Of a DNA stretch of 64,000 nt, positions 31,241-40,900 are shown piece by piece. This DNA is from Oscillospiraceae bacterium. Lineage in GTDB: Bacteria; Bacillota; Clostridia; Oscillospirales; Oscillospiraceae. The translations under genes and the position numbers were made by a program. The stretch covers positions 1-64,000 of the forward strand of contig JAHHSD010000006.1 in the NCBI GenBank assembly GCA_020025425.1, written 5' to 3'. The notes under the pieces were generated by a model that saw only the letters and a list, made by a program, of their open reading frames with translations, was not told where the DNA came from and did not search any database. Each line of letters opens with the position of its first letter. Position 1 is the first letter of the stretch.

Positions 31241-32200
31241 TCAACCATCCTTTTCCTGCTTCTGCATTTCCGCGCTGAACTGCTGATCCATGCGGCGGGT
31301 CAGCTCCCGGGCGGCGTTGTGGCCCGTCTTGCGGTCGCGGTTGTTCATGGCCGCCACCTCGATGATGCTGGCCAGATTTCGTCCGGGCTTGACCGGGATG
31401 GTCATAAAGGGCACCTTCACCCCCAGAATGTTGGTAAATTCTCCCTCCAGGCCCAGCCGGTCATAGACCGCCTTGTCGTCCCAGGGCTCCAGCTTGATGA
31501 CCAGGTTGATGGTCTGCTCGGACTTGACTGCGCCCATGCCGAACAGGCGGCGCACGTCGATCACACCGATGCCGCGCAGTTCCATGTAGTAGCGGATGAG
31601 CTCCGGGGCGGCGGCCATGAGCACGTTGTGGCTGGTCTCCTTGATCTCCACTGCGTCGTCAGCGATCAGACGGTGTCCGCGCTTGATCAGCTCGATGGCC
31701 ACCTCGCTCTTGCCCACGCCGGACTCACCCTGGATGAGCACACCCTCGCCGTAGATCTCCAGCATCACGCCTGAGCGGGTGATGCAGGGGGCCAGGTGCT
31801 TGGACAGGCTGCCGATCAGGGCACTGAGGAAGGAGGACGTCTGGGCAGGTGTGCGCAGGACGGTGCGGTCATGCAGCTTGGCCATCTCCACGCACTCTGG
31901 GAAGGCCATAAGGCCCCTTGTAATAATGAGACCGGGCACCGGATAGGACAGCAGACGGTCAAATCTGGCCAGTCTCTGCTCCGGGGTCATGCCCTCCAAA
32001 AAGGTGGTCTCGGTCAGACCCAGCACCAGCAGGCGCTTGGTGTCAAAATGATCAAAAAAACCGCTCAGCGGCAGACCGGGACGGTTTACGTCCAACGTGC
32101 GCAGCGGCACGTTGGTATAATCACTCCCGGCGTGGATGACCTCCAGATCAAATTCCCGGATGATCTCACCCAGCTTTACGCTCTTCTCACTCTGTGGCAT
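31241..32200 (-). CDS. hprK: HPr kinase/phosphorylase HprK
   Basis: HprK phosphorylates HPr on serine 46 when fructose-1,6-bisphosphate is high and removes the phosphate when Pi is high; with CcpA it drives carbon catabolite repression. The 319-residue product has the Walker A GESGVGKSE near 155-163 and, near 205, the HprK signature around MELRGIGVIDVRRLFG. AGAGGAGC precedes the ATG at 32200; an upstream in-frame ATG is rejected. First gene of the hprK-rok operon. Confidence 0.95.
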   Translation of the reverse strand: MPQSEKSVKLGEIIREFDLEVIHAGSDYTNVPLRTLDVNRPGLPLSGFFDHFDTKRLLVLGLTETTFLEGMTPEQRLARFDRLLSYPVPGLIITRGLMAFPECVEMAKLHDRTVLRTPAQTSSFLSALIGSLSKHLAPCITRSGVMLEIYGEGVLIQGESGVGKSEVAIELIKRGHRLIADDAVEIKETSHNVLMAAAPELIRYYMELRGIGVIDVRRLFGMGAVKSEQTINLVIKLEPWDDKAVYDRLGLEGEFTNILGVKVPFMTIPVKPGRNLASIIEVAAMNNRDRKTGHNAARELTRRMDQQFSAEMQKQEKDG

Positions 32201-32233
32201 GGCGGAAGCTCCTCTCTGCTCATTGTTGTGCTT

Positions 32234-32262
32234 AGTATATCCTGATTTCATGCCATACGCAA
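32234..32262 (-). promoter_or_regulatory. hprK promoter
   Basis: Minus-strand TTGCGT (32257-32262) and TATACT (32234-32239) are 17 bases apart. Confidence 0.75.
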
Positions 32263-32343
32263 GGTATTTTGTTGGTTTTGCACCAAGTAATCTGCCTTCC
32301 GCCCCGGCCCGCGGAAAAAAAGTGTTCTTTTTACAAAAAGCCC

Positions 32344-32372
32344 TTGCATTCAGAGTGGTTTTCTGTTATTAT
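32344..32372 (+). promoter_or_regulatory. rpmB promoter
   Basis: TTGCAT (32344-32349) and TATTAT (32367-32372) are 17 bases apart. The leader of about 75 bases contains an ACGGC/GCCGT hairpin near 32402-32418, possibly only structural. Confidence 0.78.
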
Positions 32373-32454
32373 ATCAGACGATGCTTCATCAAAAGCTGTA
32401 CCTACGGCATTCACTGCCGTAATCTACTTTGTCATAGCAAGGAGGTAAAGCAAA

Positions 32455-32643
32455 ATGGCCAAATGTGGATTCTGCGACAAGGGCGTCACTTTCGGTATCC
32501 AGGTTTCTCACTCCCATCGCCGTTCCAACCGCACCTGGAAGCCCAACGTGAAGCGCGTGAAGGCGATCGTGAATGGTACTCCCAAGCACGTGTACGTCTG
32601 CACTAGATGCCTCCGTTCCGGTAAGGTCACCCGCGCTGTGTGA
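32455..32643 (+). CDS. rpmB: Ribosomal protein bL28
   Basis: The 62-residue protein is bL28 of the large subunit. It is the zinc-binding form, with CGFC at 4-7 and CTRC at 49-52, and the basic RRSNRTWKPNVKRV segment. AAGGAGG precedes the ATG. It is transcribed alone from a strong promoter and ended by a terminator. The other zinc-form ribosomal gene in the window is rpmE. Confidence 0.97.
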   Translation: MAKCGFCDKGVTFGIQVSHSHRRSNRTWKPNVKRVKAIVNGTPKHVYVCTRCLRSGKVTRAV

Positions 32644-32661
32644 TCTGGATATTCAGGCGAC

Positions 32662-32696
32662 AAACTCCCCTGTGTCTCTGACGCAGGGGAGTTTTT
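32662..32696 (+). terminator. rpmB terminator
   Basis: AAACTCCCCTG pairs with CAGGGGAGTTT, followed by a T run. Confidence 0.9.
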
Positions 32697-32792
32697 ATTT
32701 GCCCGGATCCGGCAGAAAAGCGAAAATTTTCCGTGGGTTTTGCGGGCCGACCGCGTATCATAAGGCAGATCACAATGAGAGGAGGCAGAGCT

Positions 32793-33344
32793 ATGGTTGA
32801 AGCAGAGCTCATCGAGCTGCTGCGGGGCAGGGACCCCAGGGGCGCCGAGGCCCTGCTGCGGCACTACACCCCTCTGCTCCGATATGTCATCGCCCCCATC
32901 CTGTCCGACCCCCGGGACCGGGAGGACTGTCTCTCCGAAACCGCCATGCGGGTGTGGGAGCGGATCGGCCAATACGATCCCCAGCGGGGCGGCTGGACAG
33001 GCTGGCTCACCGCGGTGGCCCGAAATACGGCCCTGGACCGGCTCCGGCAGGAGAAGCGCCACAGCTGCACCGATCTGGACGGAGCGGAGACCCCGGATTC
33101 CCCCTCCCCCGAGCCCGGCCCGGAGGAGCAGCTCCTGCGCTCAGAGCGGCAGGCGGCGCTGAAGCAGGCCCTGTCCGGTTTGAGCACCTCAGAGCGGGCC
33201 CTTTTCTACCGCAAATATTACTACATGCAGCCCACCGCCCAGATCGCCGCCGAGCTGGGCACCTCAGAGCGGGCGGTGGAGGGGCGGCTGTACCGCATCA
33301 AGCACAAGCTGCGCAAACTGCTGGGAGGTGAACACGATGGCTGA
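32793..33344 (+). CDS. ECF RNA polymerase sigma factor
   Basis: A 183-residue ECF sigma factor. Region 2 carries DREDCLSETAMRVWERIGQYD and WTGWLTAVARNTALDRLR (about 45-88); a Pro/Glu-rich linker follows, then region 4 with ALKQALSGLSTSERALFYRK and a helix-turn-helix AQIAAELGTSERAVEGRLYR near 155. GAGGAGG precedes the ATG at 32793. Its stop overlaps the ATG of a large membrane protein by eight bases, the usual place of a partner that restrains the sigma factor. The regulon is unknown. Confidence 0.9.
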   Translation: MVEAELIELLRGRDPRGAEALLRHYTPLLRYVIAPILSDPRDREDCLSETAMRVWERIGQYDPQRGGWTGWLTAVARNTALDRLRQEKRHSCTDLDGAETPDSPSPEPGPEEQLLRSERQAALKQALSGLSTSERALFYRKYYYMQPTAQIAAELGTSERAVEGRLYRIKHKLRKLLGGEHDG

Positions 33345-34869
33345 CGAGCGTTGGGAAGCCATGACGGAACAGGATTTTGAGACTCTGCTGGCCCAGGCTG
33401 TGCCCGACCTGCCCCCGGACGATGTGGCCAAACAGGTCGGCCCCTGGCGTCAGGCCATGGCCAGGATCCTTTGGGGGCTGGGGCTGAGCTCCATCACCGT
33501 CCATTTCTTCTATCTGAATTTCATCCTGCCCTCTGTCGGGCTGCTGCTGTTGCTGCTGGGCTTCCGGACCCTGCGCCGAGAAAACCGCTGGCTGCGGCTG
33601 TGCTGGCAGATCTCCATTGTGCGGGTGGGCTGCCAGATGGCCCTTCTCATCCTGTACGCCACCATCTGGTACGACTCTCTCCTCACCCCCTGGTTGTTTT
33701 ACGTCCAAATTTTCCTTGCGGCCCTCCAGCTGCTCCTGTTCCTGGCCTTCTGGCTGGGGCTGCGGGAGGTCGGGAAGAAGGCCGGCGGAGCTGGCGGGAC
33801 CGGGAGTGCGGCGGCCCTGCTGATCTGGAACCTCCTGATCCTCGCGTTGGGGCTGGTCCAATTTGATCTGATCTGGGGCATGCTGGGCATGCTGATCCTG
33901 TATGTCTGCATTCTTGTCAGCCTCTGGAAGCTGTCCGGAGCGCTGGACGAGGTGGGCTATGTGGTGGAAAGCGCCCCTGTGAAGCGCTCTGACCGGGCAC
34001 TCAGCGCCCTGCTGGCTGCTGTCACGGCGGCAGGCATCCTCTGCGTCGGCCTGCTGTTCCACAGCTACCCCATGGACTGGCAGGAGGTGACCCCCACCCA
34101 CAGTGCGGCGGTGGAGGAGGTCAAAGGCCAGCTCCTGGACCTGGGCTTCCCCCGAGAGGTGCTCCGCGATCTGACAGACGAGGATATTCTGGCCCTGCGC
34201 GGGGCCAGGCGCATCCTCACCGGGACCAGGGATCACCCGGTCAACGAGGGCCGGGAGGTCAAGACCGTGGGCCCCGACGGGCCCTGTATCAATGTGGTGT
34301 ACGACGTCAACGAGCTGCGCATCACCGGCGTGGCGGTGGAGCTGCCCGGCGACCGGGAGACCTGGCAGCTGATCCACCACTTCCGCTGGGTGGTGGACCC
34401 CGGTTTCTATGGCACCGAGTCCATCCAGCTCTGGTCCGCGGAACGAAACGAACAGGGCTGGCAGCAGGGCGGCCCCCTCACCGGCCGGCTTCTCTATGAC
34501 CGGGACGGCAGGACCTATGAGGCCCCCTACTATTTTCTGGGCAACAAAACCTATACCCAGAACAGCATGTTCTTTGGTCCGTCTGAGCTCTCCGACCTGT
34601 TTGCGGCCTTCTCCATGCCCCGACGGGGCGCAGACCACCGGGGTTATCTCAGCTACCCCATTCTGGAGGTGCAGGACGGCTGGATCATCGACAGCGGGTT
34701 CAACTACACCCACCAGCTCAGCCCCTTCCAGTACCCTGTGGAGACCGCCATGGGCAATCGGATGCGGGGCAGCTGGAATCTGACGGAGCCCTTCCAGGTG
34801 GTCCGGACCGCCATCCAGTTCTACCCCTTCTGCGACGGAACCGAGCTGTTCGGCTACGGGCAGAACTGA
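33337..34869 (+). CDS. Large membrane protein, putative anti-sigma partner (510 aa)
   Basis: Not a recognised anti-sigma family. A short N-terminal cytoplasmic part (MADERWEAMTEQDFETLLAQ..., about 1-50) is followed by six or seven hydrophobic segments between about 50 and 245, then an external domain of about 265 residues rich in Tyr, Trp and Gly. The start at 33337 has GGGAGGTGA five bases before and overlaps the sigma stop, so both are made together. Position supports an anti-sigma or co-sensor role, by analogy with polytopic anti-sigma proteins. This is inference from context. Confidence 0.72.
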   Translation: MADERWEAMTEQDFETLLAQAVPDLPPDDVAKQVGPWRQAMARILWGLGLSSITVHFFYLNFILPSVGLLLLLLGFRTLRRENRWLRLCWQISIVRVGCQMALLILYATIWYDSLLTPWLFYVQIFLAALQLLLFLAFWLGLREVGKKAGGAGGTGSAAALLIWNLLILALGLVQFDLIWGMLGMLILYVCILVSLWKLSGALDEVGYVVESAPVKRSDRALSALLAAVTAAGILCVGLLFHSYPMDWQEVTPTHSAAVEEVKGQLLDLGFPREVLRDLTDEDILALRGARRILTGTRDHPVNEGREVKTVGPDGPCINVVYDVNELRITGVAVELPGDRETWQLIHHFRWVVDPGFYGTESIQLWSAERNEQGWQQGGPLTGRLLYDRDGRTYEAPYYFLGNKTYTQNSMFFGPSELSDLFAAFSMPRRGADHRGYLSYPILEVQDGWIIDSGFNYTHQLSPFQYPVETAMGNRMRGSWNLTEPFQVVRTAIQFYPFCDGTELFGYGQN

Positions 34870-34905
34870 GCGGCAATTTCATCCGGGGCGTTTCTCCGGA
34901 CAGAC

Positions 34906-34937
34906 AGAAACGGCGTGACCGAAGTCACGCCGTTTCT
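34906..34937. terminator. Bidirectional terminator
   Basis: AGAAACGGCGTGAC (34906-34919) pairs with GTCACGCCGTTTCT (34924-34937) across four bases. It ends the sigma/membrane operon on one strand and yigZ on the other. Confidence 0.85.
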
Positions 34938-34945
34938 TGCATCTC

Positions 34946-35593
34946 TTAAGATTCCTGTGCTGTTTTCTCCCGCCAGGGCACGTCCTTGAACTGCTCCCCG
35001 GCCTCCAGCACCTCCACGGTGCCCGCCGAGATGTCCAGCACATGGGCGGCGAAGTCGGCGGCCCGCTCCTCGGGCAGAAGGGCGGACAGGACCACATCGG
35101 CCCCGTAGTCCACGTTCTCCACCACGCCGCCGAAGGCGTCCACCTCCCGGCGCATCCCCTCAAACTGGGCGTAGGTGCAGGGCACCTCCATGGCCACCCA
35201 CCGGCGGACCACCGAGATGCCGGCGGCGTCCAGGGCGTCCTTGGCGCTCTGGGTGTAGGCCCGGACCAGGCCCCCCGCCCCCAGCAGGATACCGCCGAAG
35301 TAGCGGGTCACCACACAGCACACGTTGGTGACTCCCTCCCGCTCGAACACGTTGAGCATGGGCTGGCCGGCCGTCCCCTGGGGCTCGCCGTCGTCGGAGT
35401 AGCGCACCGGGCCGTCCTTGATGAGATAGCACCAGCAGTTGTGCCGGGCGTCGTAGTGCTTCTTTTTTGTCTCCTCGATGAGGGCCCTGGCCTCCTCCTC
35501 GCTCTCCACCCGCCAGACATGGCCGATGAAGCGGGAGCGCTTCTCCACAAATTCCGTCTCACTGGGCCCGGTTGGGATATAGTATTCCGTCAT
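34946..35593 (-). CDS. YigZ/IMPACT-family protein
   Basis: A 215-residue cytosolic protein of the UPF0029/IMPACT family. The N-terminal domain has KRSRFIGHVWRV near 18 and the conserved RYFGGILLGAGGLVRAY near 97, the family signature. The C-terminal domain is EF-G-like. Bacterial members such as YigZ and YvyE have no settled function; eukaryotic IMPACT inhibits Gcn2. Last gene of the flavin reductase-hflX-yigZ run. Confidence 0.9.
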   Translation of the reverse strand: MTEYYIPTGPSETEFVEKRSRFIGHVWRVESEEEARALIEETKKKHYDARHNCWCYLIKDGPVRYSDDGEPQGTAGQPMLNVFEREGVTNVCCVVTRYFGGILLGAGGLVRAYTQSAKDALDAAGISVVRRWVAMEVPCTYAQFEGMRREVDAFGGVVENVDYGADVVLSALLPEERAADFAAHVLDISAGTVEVLEAGEQFKDVPWREKTAQES

Positions 35594-35632
35594 GGGGCGT
35601 TCTCCTTTTCTTTGGCAGTGGTCAGGCGGGGC

Positions 35633-36937
35633 TCAGTCCTCCCAGGGCTCCTTGCGGGGCTGCCAGCCCTCCACCAGAGGGCCCAGCTGTCCCACCAGCT
35701 TTGGGGTGCACACGGCCACCACGTCGATGGTCTGGCCGTATTCCACCTGCTCCACTCTGGCCTGCTGATAGAGCTGCTCCAGCAGGCCGCCCCTGTCGTA
35801 GGGCAGGTGGATGGTCACCCGCTTGGCGCCGTTGTCCAGGCGCTCTCCGATGGCCTCCCGCAGCCGGTCCAGGCCCTCCCCCGTCCTGGCGGAGATGGAG
35901 ACAATGTCCTGGCCGTGGGGGCGGATGTCCCCCATCCAGCGGTCGCACTTGTTAAAGACCTCGATGCGGGGGGTCTGCTCGGCCCCCAGCTCCCGGATCA
36001 GCTGATCCACCACGTCGGCCTGCTCCCGCCACTCCAGGTTGGAGGCGTCGATGACGTGGAGCAGCAGATCGGCGTACTGGAGCTCCTCCAGGGTGGCCTT
36101 GAAGGCCTCCACCAGGTGGTGTGGCAGCTTGCGGATGAAGCCCACGGTGTCGGACAGGAGGACGGTGCAGGTGTCCGAGATCTCCAGGGTCCGGGTGGTG
36201 GTGTCCAGGGTGTCAAACAGCCGGTTGTTGGCCGGGATCTCCGCCCCGGTCAGGGCATTCAGGAGGGTGGACTTGCCCGCGTTGGTGTAGCCCACAATGG
36301 CCACCACCGGCACCTCGTTTTTGATGCGCCGCTCCCGCTGGGTCCCCCGGATGCGGCGGACGTCCTTCAGCTCCTCCTCCAGCTTGGCGATCTTGCGGCG
36401 GATGTGCCGCCGGTCGGTCTCCAGCTGGGTCTCGCCGGGGCCGCGGGTGCCGATGGGGCTCTTGCCGCCGGAGGCGGTCTGGCGCACCAGGTGGCCCCAC
36501 ATGCCGGTCAGGCGGGGCAGCAGATATTTGTACTGGGCCAGCTCCACCTGGAGCCGTCCCTCTCTGGACTTGGCCCGCTGGGCGAAGATGTCCAGGATCA
36601 GGGCGGCCCGGTCCAGCACCGCCACCCCCAGGTCCTCATTCAGCGCCCGCTGCTGGGAGGGGGACAGGCTGTTGTCAAAGATGACCATGTCGGCATTCAG
36701 CGCCCGGACCAGCTCCTTCACCTCGGCCACCTTGCCCTCGCCGATGAAGGTGCGGGGGTCGGGGGTGTCCTTGGTCTGGGTGACGATGCCCACGCACTCG
36801 CCCCCCGCCGTCTCCACCAGGGCGGACAGCTCCTCCAGAGAGGCCTCGGTGGCCGTCTCCTCGGGGCTGAGGCAGCGGGCGTCCAGGCCAACCAGCACGG
36901 CCCGGTCTTTTTTCTCCTCTGTGATGTTTTCGGTCAT
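35633..36937 (-). CDS. hflX: Ribosome-associated GTPase HflX
   Basis: HflX is a GTPase that splits stalled or idle 70S ribosomes after stress. The 434-residue product has the N-terminal HflX domain with FDNSLSPSQQRALNE near 107, the family linker GTRGPGETQLETDRR near 167, and a G domain with GYTNAGKST (G1, near 212), DTVGF (G3, near 259) and NKCD (G4, near 330). Length is usual. GGAGGAACT precedes the ATG. It lies between a flavin reductase gene and yigZ. Confidence 0.95.
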   Translation of the reverse strand: MTENITEEKKDRAVLVGLDARCLSPEETATEASLEELSALVETAGGECVGIVTQTKDTPDPRTFIGEGKVAEVKELVRALNADMVIFDNSLSPSQQRALNEDLGVAVLDRAALILDIFAQRAKSREGRLQVELAQYKYLLPRLTGMWGHLVRQTASGGKSPIGTRGPGETQLETDRRHIRRKIAKLEEELKDVRRIRGTQRERRIKNEVPVVAIVGYTNAGKSTLLNALTGAEIPANNRLFDTLDTTTRTLEISDTCTVLLSDTVGFIRKLPHHLVEAFKATLEELQYADLLLHVIDASNLEWREQADVVDQLIRELGAEQTPRIEVFNKCDRWMGDIRPHGQDIVSISARTGEGLDRLREAIGERLDNGAKRVTIHLPYDRGGLLEQLYQQARVEQVEYGQTIDVVAVCTPKLVGQLGPLVEGWQPRKEPWED

Positions 36938-36967
36938 AGTTCCTCCATAGGCCGGGAGCCGGGTGCT

Positions 36968-37468
36968 TTACTTCTGATAGGCCTCCACGATCTCACCGAT
37001 ATACATGATGTGATAATCCTCGTCCCCATAGAACGCCTCCCTGGCGTCCTGGGGGATGCTCTGGGGGTCCAGCGGCTGGACGTACCGCTTGCGGCACACC
37101 AGGGTCAGCTGGGCCTGGTCCAGGTAGGGTGCGCCGCACTCCGCCTCCAGAACGGTAAAGCCGCACTCCTTCACCTTGTCGGTGTCCCGGCCACTCTTTT
37201 TGCCGCACAGGGCCAGCTGCTCCCGATAGTCCTCCCCGAAGAAGGAGAGGGTGAAGTACTCATTCCTGTCCAGCAGCTCCCGGGTGTAGCGGGACTGGCG
37301 GATATAGATGGTGGCGCTGGGCTTTTTCCAGATCACGCCCAGGGCGCCCCAGGAGGCGGTCATGGTGTTGCAGCGGTCCCCGTCCCGGGTGTTCACCAGC
37401 ATCCACTGGTCCCCGATCATGGAGAACACGTTTTCCGTCAGCGTTTTGGGGTCGATCTTCTTCCACAT
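36968..37468 (-). CDS. Flavin reductase family protein (FMN-binding split barrel)
   Basis: A 166-residue flavoprotein of the flavin reductase-like family. WMLVNTRDGDRCNTMTASWG near 24 and the SFFGEDYREQLALCGKKSGRD segment near 80 are typical of these FMN-binding split barrels in clostridia. They bind FMN and may pass electrons to flavin-using partners; the physiological partner is unknown here. GAGGAGG precedes the ATG at 37468; an in-frame start 20 codons upstream has no ribosome site. Confidence 0.82.
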   Translation of the reverse strand: MWKKIDPKTLTENVFSMIGDQWMLVNTRDGDRCNTMTASWGALGVIWKKPSATIYIRQSRYTRELLDRNEYFTLSFFGEDYREQLALCGKKSGRDTDKVKECGFTVLEAECGAPYLDQAQLTLVCRKRYVQPLDPQSIPQDAREAFYGDEDYHIMYIGEIVEAYQK

Positions 37469-37572
37469 AGCAATTCCTCCTCGTCTCTCAGGGGGCGGCG
37501 CTGCCGCCCGGCCTGTCTTGGGATCCACGGTCCCTTCCCGTTATTGTATGCCGGCAGCACAAAGAAATGTGG

Positions 37573-37607
37573 AAAAAAGCCGCACCGAAACTCGGCGCGG
37601 CTTTTTT
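37573..37607 (-). terminator. rpmE terminator
   Basis: AAAAAAGCCGC and GCGGCTTTTTT arms with an inner ACCGA/TCGGC part form a hairpin, and the T run lies on the minus strand. Confidence 0.88.
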
Positions 37608-37611
37608 ATAA

Positions 37612-37815
37612 TTACTTGTCCAGACCAAACTTCTTATTGAAGCGGCTGATACGACCGCCGGTGTCCACCATCTTCTGCTTACCGGTGTAGAAGGGATGGC
37701 ACTTGGAGCACACTTCCACGCGGATGTCCTTCTGGGTAGAACCAGTCTCGATCACGTTGCCGCAGGCGCACCGGATGGTAGTCTGCTCGTAATTGGGATG
37801 GAGTCCTTCCTTCAT
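37612..37815 (-). CDS. rpmE: Ribosomal protein bL31
   Basis: A 67-residue bL31 of the zinc-binding form, with CACG near 16 and CSKCHPFYTGKQK near 36, a full set of cysteines. The N-terminus MKEGLHPNYE is typical. GAGGTGAAG precedes the ATG. It has its own promoter and terminator. Confidence 0.97.
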   Translation of the reverse strand: MKEGLHPNYEQTTIRCACGNVIETGSTQKDIRVEVCSKCHPFYTGKQKMVDTGGRISRFNKKFGLDK

Positions 37816-37865
37816 TTATCTTCACCTCTTTCTCCATGGAGGATCGTTTCGTAAACGCAACTGTT

Positions 37866-37894
37866 ATAATAGCATAGTTCCATTGAAAACGCAA
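37866..37894 (-). promoter_or_regulatory. rpmE promoter
   Basis: Minus-strand TTGCGT (37889-37894) and TATTAT (37866-37871) are 17 bases apart. The element lies between the addA stop and rpmE. Confidence 0.8.
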
Positions 37895-37922
37895 CACTTT
37901 TTTGAAAAAGTTTTTTATGCAC

Positions 37923-40900
37923 CTAGACAGATTCCGCACTGTTCGTGGCAAAGAACCACAGGTACCGCCGGGTCACGGGCAGTCCGGTCATCTCCTCCAG
38001 CGCCCGGCTGTACGCCTGGAGCTGGGGCAGATACTCCTGTGCCCGGGCCCGCTGACTCCGGGGGGACACCCGGTCGCTCTTGAAATCCAGCAGGGTGATC
38101 CCGTCCTCGTCCACGAACCAGGCGTCGATGACGCCCTGGAGGAGCACCTGCTCCGCCCCGTCCACCTTGTCTCCATAGTAGTCCCGGGCGGGCAGCAGCA
38201 CGGAGAATTTGAACTCCCGCTGGCACTGACGGGCGGCGGACATGGCTTTTCCCAGGTCGGAGGCAAAGAAGGCGGCCAGACGGGCGGGGTCGGCGGCCTC
38301 CCCCTGGAGCCTGGTCAGGAACCCGCCCTCCACCAGCCGTTGGAGCTCCCGCTCCACCGCCTGAGGGGTGTCCGAGCCCGCCAGAGGCAGATACTGCATG
38401 GCCAGGTGGAGGGCGATGCCCCGCTGGGCGGGGGTCAGTCCCCGCTCCTCCGCGATAAACACGGGCCGGCGCAGTTCCTCCGTTTTGGGCGGCTCCCCCG
38501 TGGGGGCGGCCTGCTCCCGGGCCTCCCGGTCCACGGTCCGGCCCTTCACCTGGGTGGCCGTCAGCTTGGAGGGGATCTGGGCGGCCTCCAGGCCGGGATA
38601 GGTCCAGCTCAGCCGGCGGACCAGATCCCCGTCCTCCTCCCCCTCCTCCGCCTGGGCGGGCTTGGCCTTGGGGATGGCCGCCGGGGCCTTTTCCAGCTCC
38701 GACGCGTCCGCCAGCTCAATGTGCCAGGCGGGGCCCAGATCCCGGGCCTCCACCGGGGGCAGGCCGGCCTGGTGGCGCAGGAAGGCGGCCTCCGGCCTGG
38801 TCAGGGCGTGGAGAAGAACCCAGCCGCCCACGCTGGCCTGGCGCTCCAGGGCCATGGGCATGGCCGGGACGCTCAGCTCCTCCCCCAGCTTCTCCAGGCT
38901 CTTCAGCCCGTCGCTGAGGGTCATGGTCAGGATCAGCTTCTCCTTGGCCCGGGTCATGGCCACATACAGCAGCCGCAGTTCCTCCGCCATCATCTCCCGG
39001 TCCAGCTTCCGCCCCACCGCCTTGCGGGCCAGGGTGGGGTATTCCACCATCCGCTCCCGGTCCAGCCCTCTGGGGCCCACCCCCAGCTGGGGATGGAAAA
39101 GGACCGGGCGGCGCATATCGTCCCGGTTGAACTGGCGGGACAGGCCGCACACCAGCACCACCGGCTTCTCCAGGCCCTTGGAGCGGTGGATGGACATGAT
39201 GCTCACCCCGCCCCCCTGGCCGGGCAGCTCCAGGGGCAGCTTGGAGCCCAGCTCCCGCAGCCGGTCCAGCCGCAGCAGGAACTGGAACAGGGTCCGGCAG
39301 CCGGAGCCCTCCAGCTGTCCGGCCAGGCTGTACAGGGCCAGCAGGTTGTTCTGCCTGGTCTCCCCGTCCTCCATGGCGCCGAAGAGGCCCAGCAGGTTGG
39401 TCCGCTCGTAGATGTGCCAGATCAGCTGGCGGCAGGTTTTGTCCCCCGCCCCGAAGCGCAGCTCATCCAGCTCCTGCAAAAAGGCGCGGCAGTCCCCGTC
39501 GCCCTCCTGGGCCCCGTGGACCACGGCGGTGTAGAAGTCCCCCTGGGCCCCAGCGCGCAGCTGGGCCAGCTTGTCGGCGGTGAAGCCGTACACCGGCGAG
39601 CGCAGCAGGGCGATGAGGGGCACGTCCTGGCGGGGGTTGTCCACCACCCGCAGCAGGGACAGGGCCACGTTGACCTCGGTGGAGTCGAAGATGTCCCCGC
39701 CCCCCTCGGCCGACCAGGGGATGTCCAGCTCACCCAGGGCCCGGATGTAGTGGTGGAGCACCGGGCCGGGGCTGCGCAGCAGGATCATCACATCGGAGGG
39801 CTCCAGGGGCCGCTGCTCCCCCTGGCCGCCGATGAGCATGTGCTCGTCCAGCATGGTGCGGATGCGCCTGGCGGCCCAGCGGGCCTCCAGCAGGTTTTTG
39901 TCCGCCTTCTGCCCCTCCTGCGCCTCACATGAGGCCAGGTCCAGCAGGGCCAGCTCCACCGGCCGCTCCGCCTCCGGGAACGCTGCCCCGGGGACCAGGG
40001 CCTGGTCGTCGGTGTAGTTCAGCTCGCCGAACTCCCTGGACATCACCGCCCGGAACAGGTCGTTGCAGCCCTCCAGCACCTGGGCCCGGGAGCGGAAGTT
40101 CCGGGAGAGCACAATGGTCCGGGGCTCCCCCTCCTCTGCCTGATCCCAGCGGGCGAACCGACCGTATTTCTCCAAAAAGATGGTGGGGTCGGCCAGGCGG
40201 AAGCGGTAGATGGACTGCTTCACGTCGCCCACCAGAAAGAGCTTCCGCCCCCCCTGGGAGACGGCGTTGAAGATGGCGTTCTGCACCTGGTTGGTGTCCT
40301 GGTACTCGTCCACCATCACCTCGGCGAACCGGCCGCTCCAGTACTGGGCCAGCTGGGTGGGCTCGCCGGTGGCCGGGTCCAGGAGGAGCTTCACCGCCAT
40401 GTGCTCCAGATCGGAGAAGTCCAGCAGCCCCCGCCGCCCCTTCTCCTCCTGGTAGCGGTGCTGGAACCGGATCACCAGGTCCATCAGGCCGCGCACCGCC
40501 GGGGCGGCCAGGTCCAGGTCCTCCAGCAGCTGAGCACTGTCCCCCTCCAGGTTCTCGGACAGCTTGTCCAAAATTTTCTTGCAGCCCGCCCGGATGGTTT
40601 TCACCCGCTGGGCGGCCTCCTCATCCTCCACCCCCCGCTTTCGTCCGGCGGTGGGGAAGTCCACGGGGAGACAGGCGGCAGCCGCGTCCCAGCCCTGGTC
40701 CAGGGCCTGGAGCAGCTTCTCCACCCCGGCGATGGTCCCTGCCAGCGAGGGGCCGTAGTTGAGCTCCAGGATCTCGTCCTGGCCGCACAGCTCCAGGGCC
40801 TGGCGCAGCCGCCCCAGACAGTGCTCCGCCTGGGCGCGGGCCTCCTCCAGCAGCAGGGCGCCCCAGGGGGTCTCGCCCGCGTCCCCGGTCCGGCCCGGGG

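Noticed and set aside
34937..37690. Plus-strand open frame of 917 codons across yigZ, hflX and the flavin reductase gene
   Set aside because: It spans three real minus-strand genes and their gaps and has low-complexity composition, so it is an antisense shadow.
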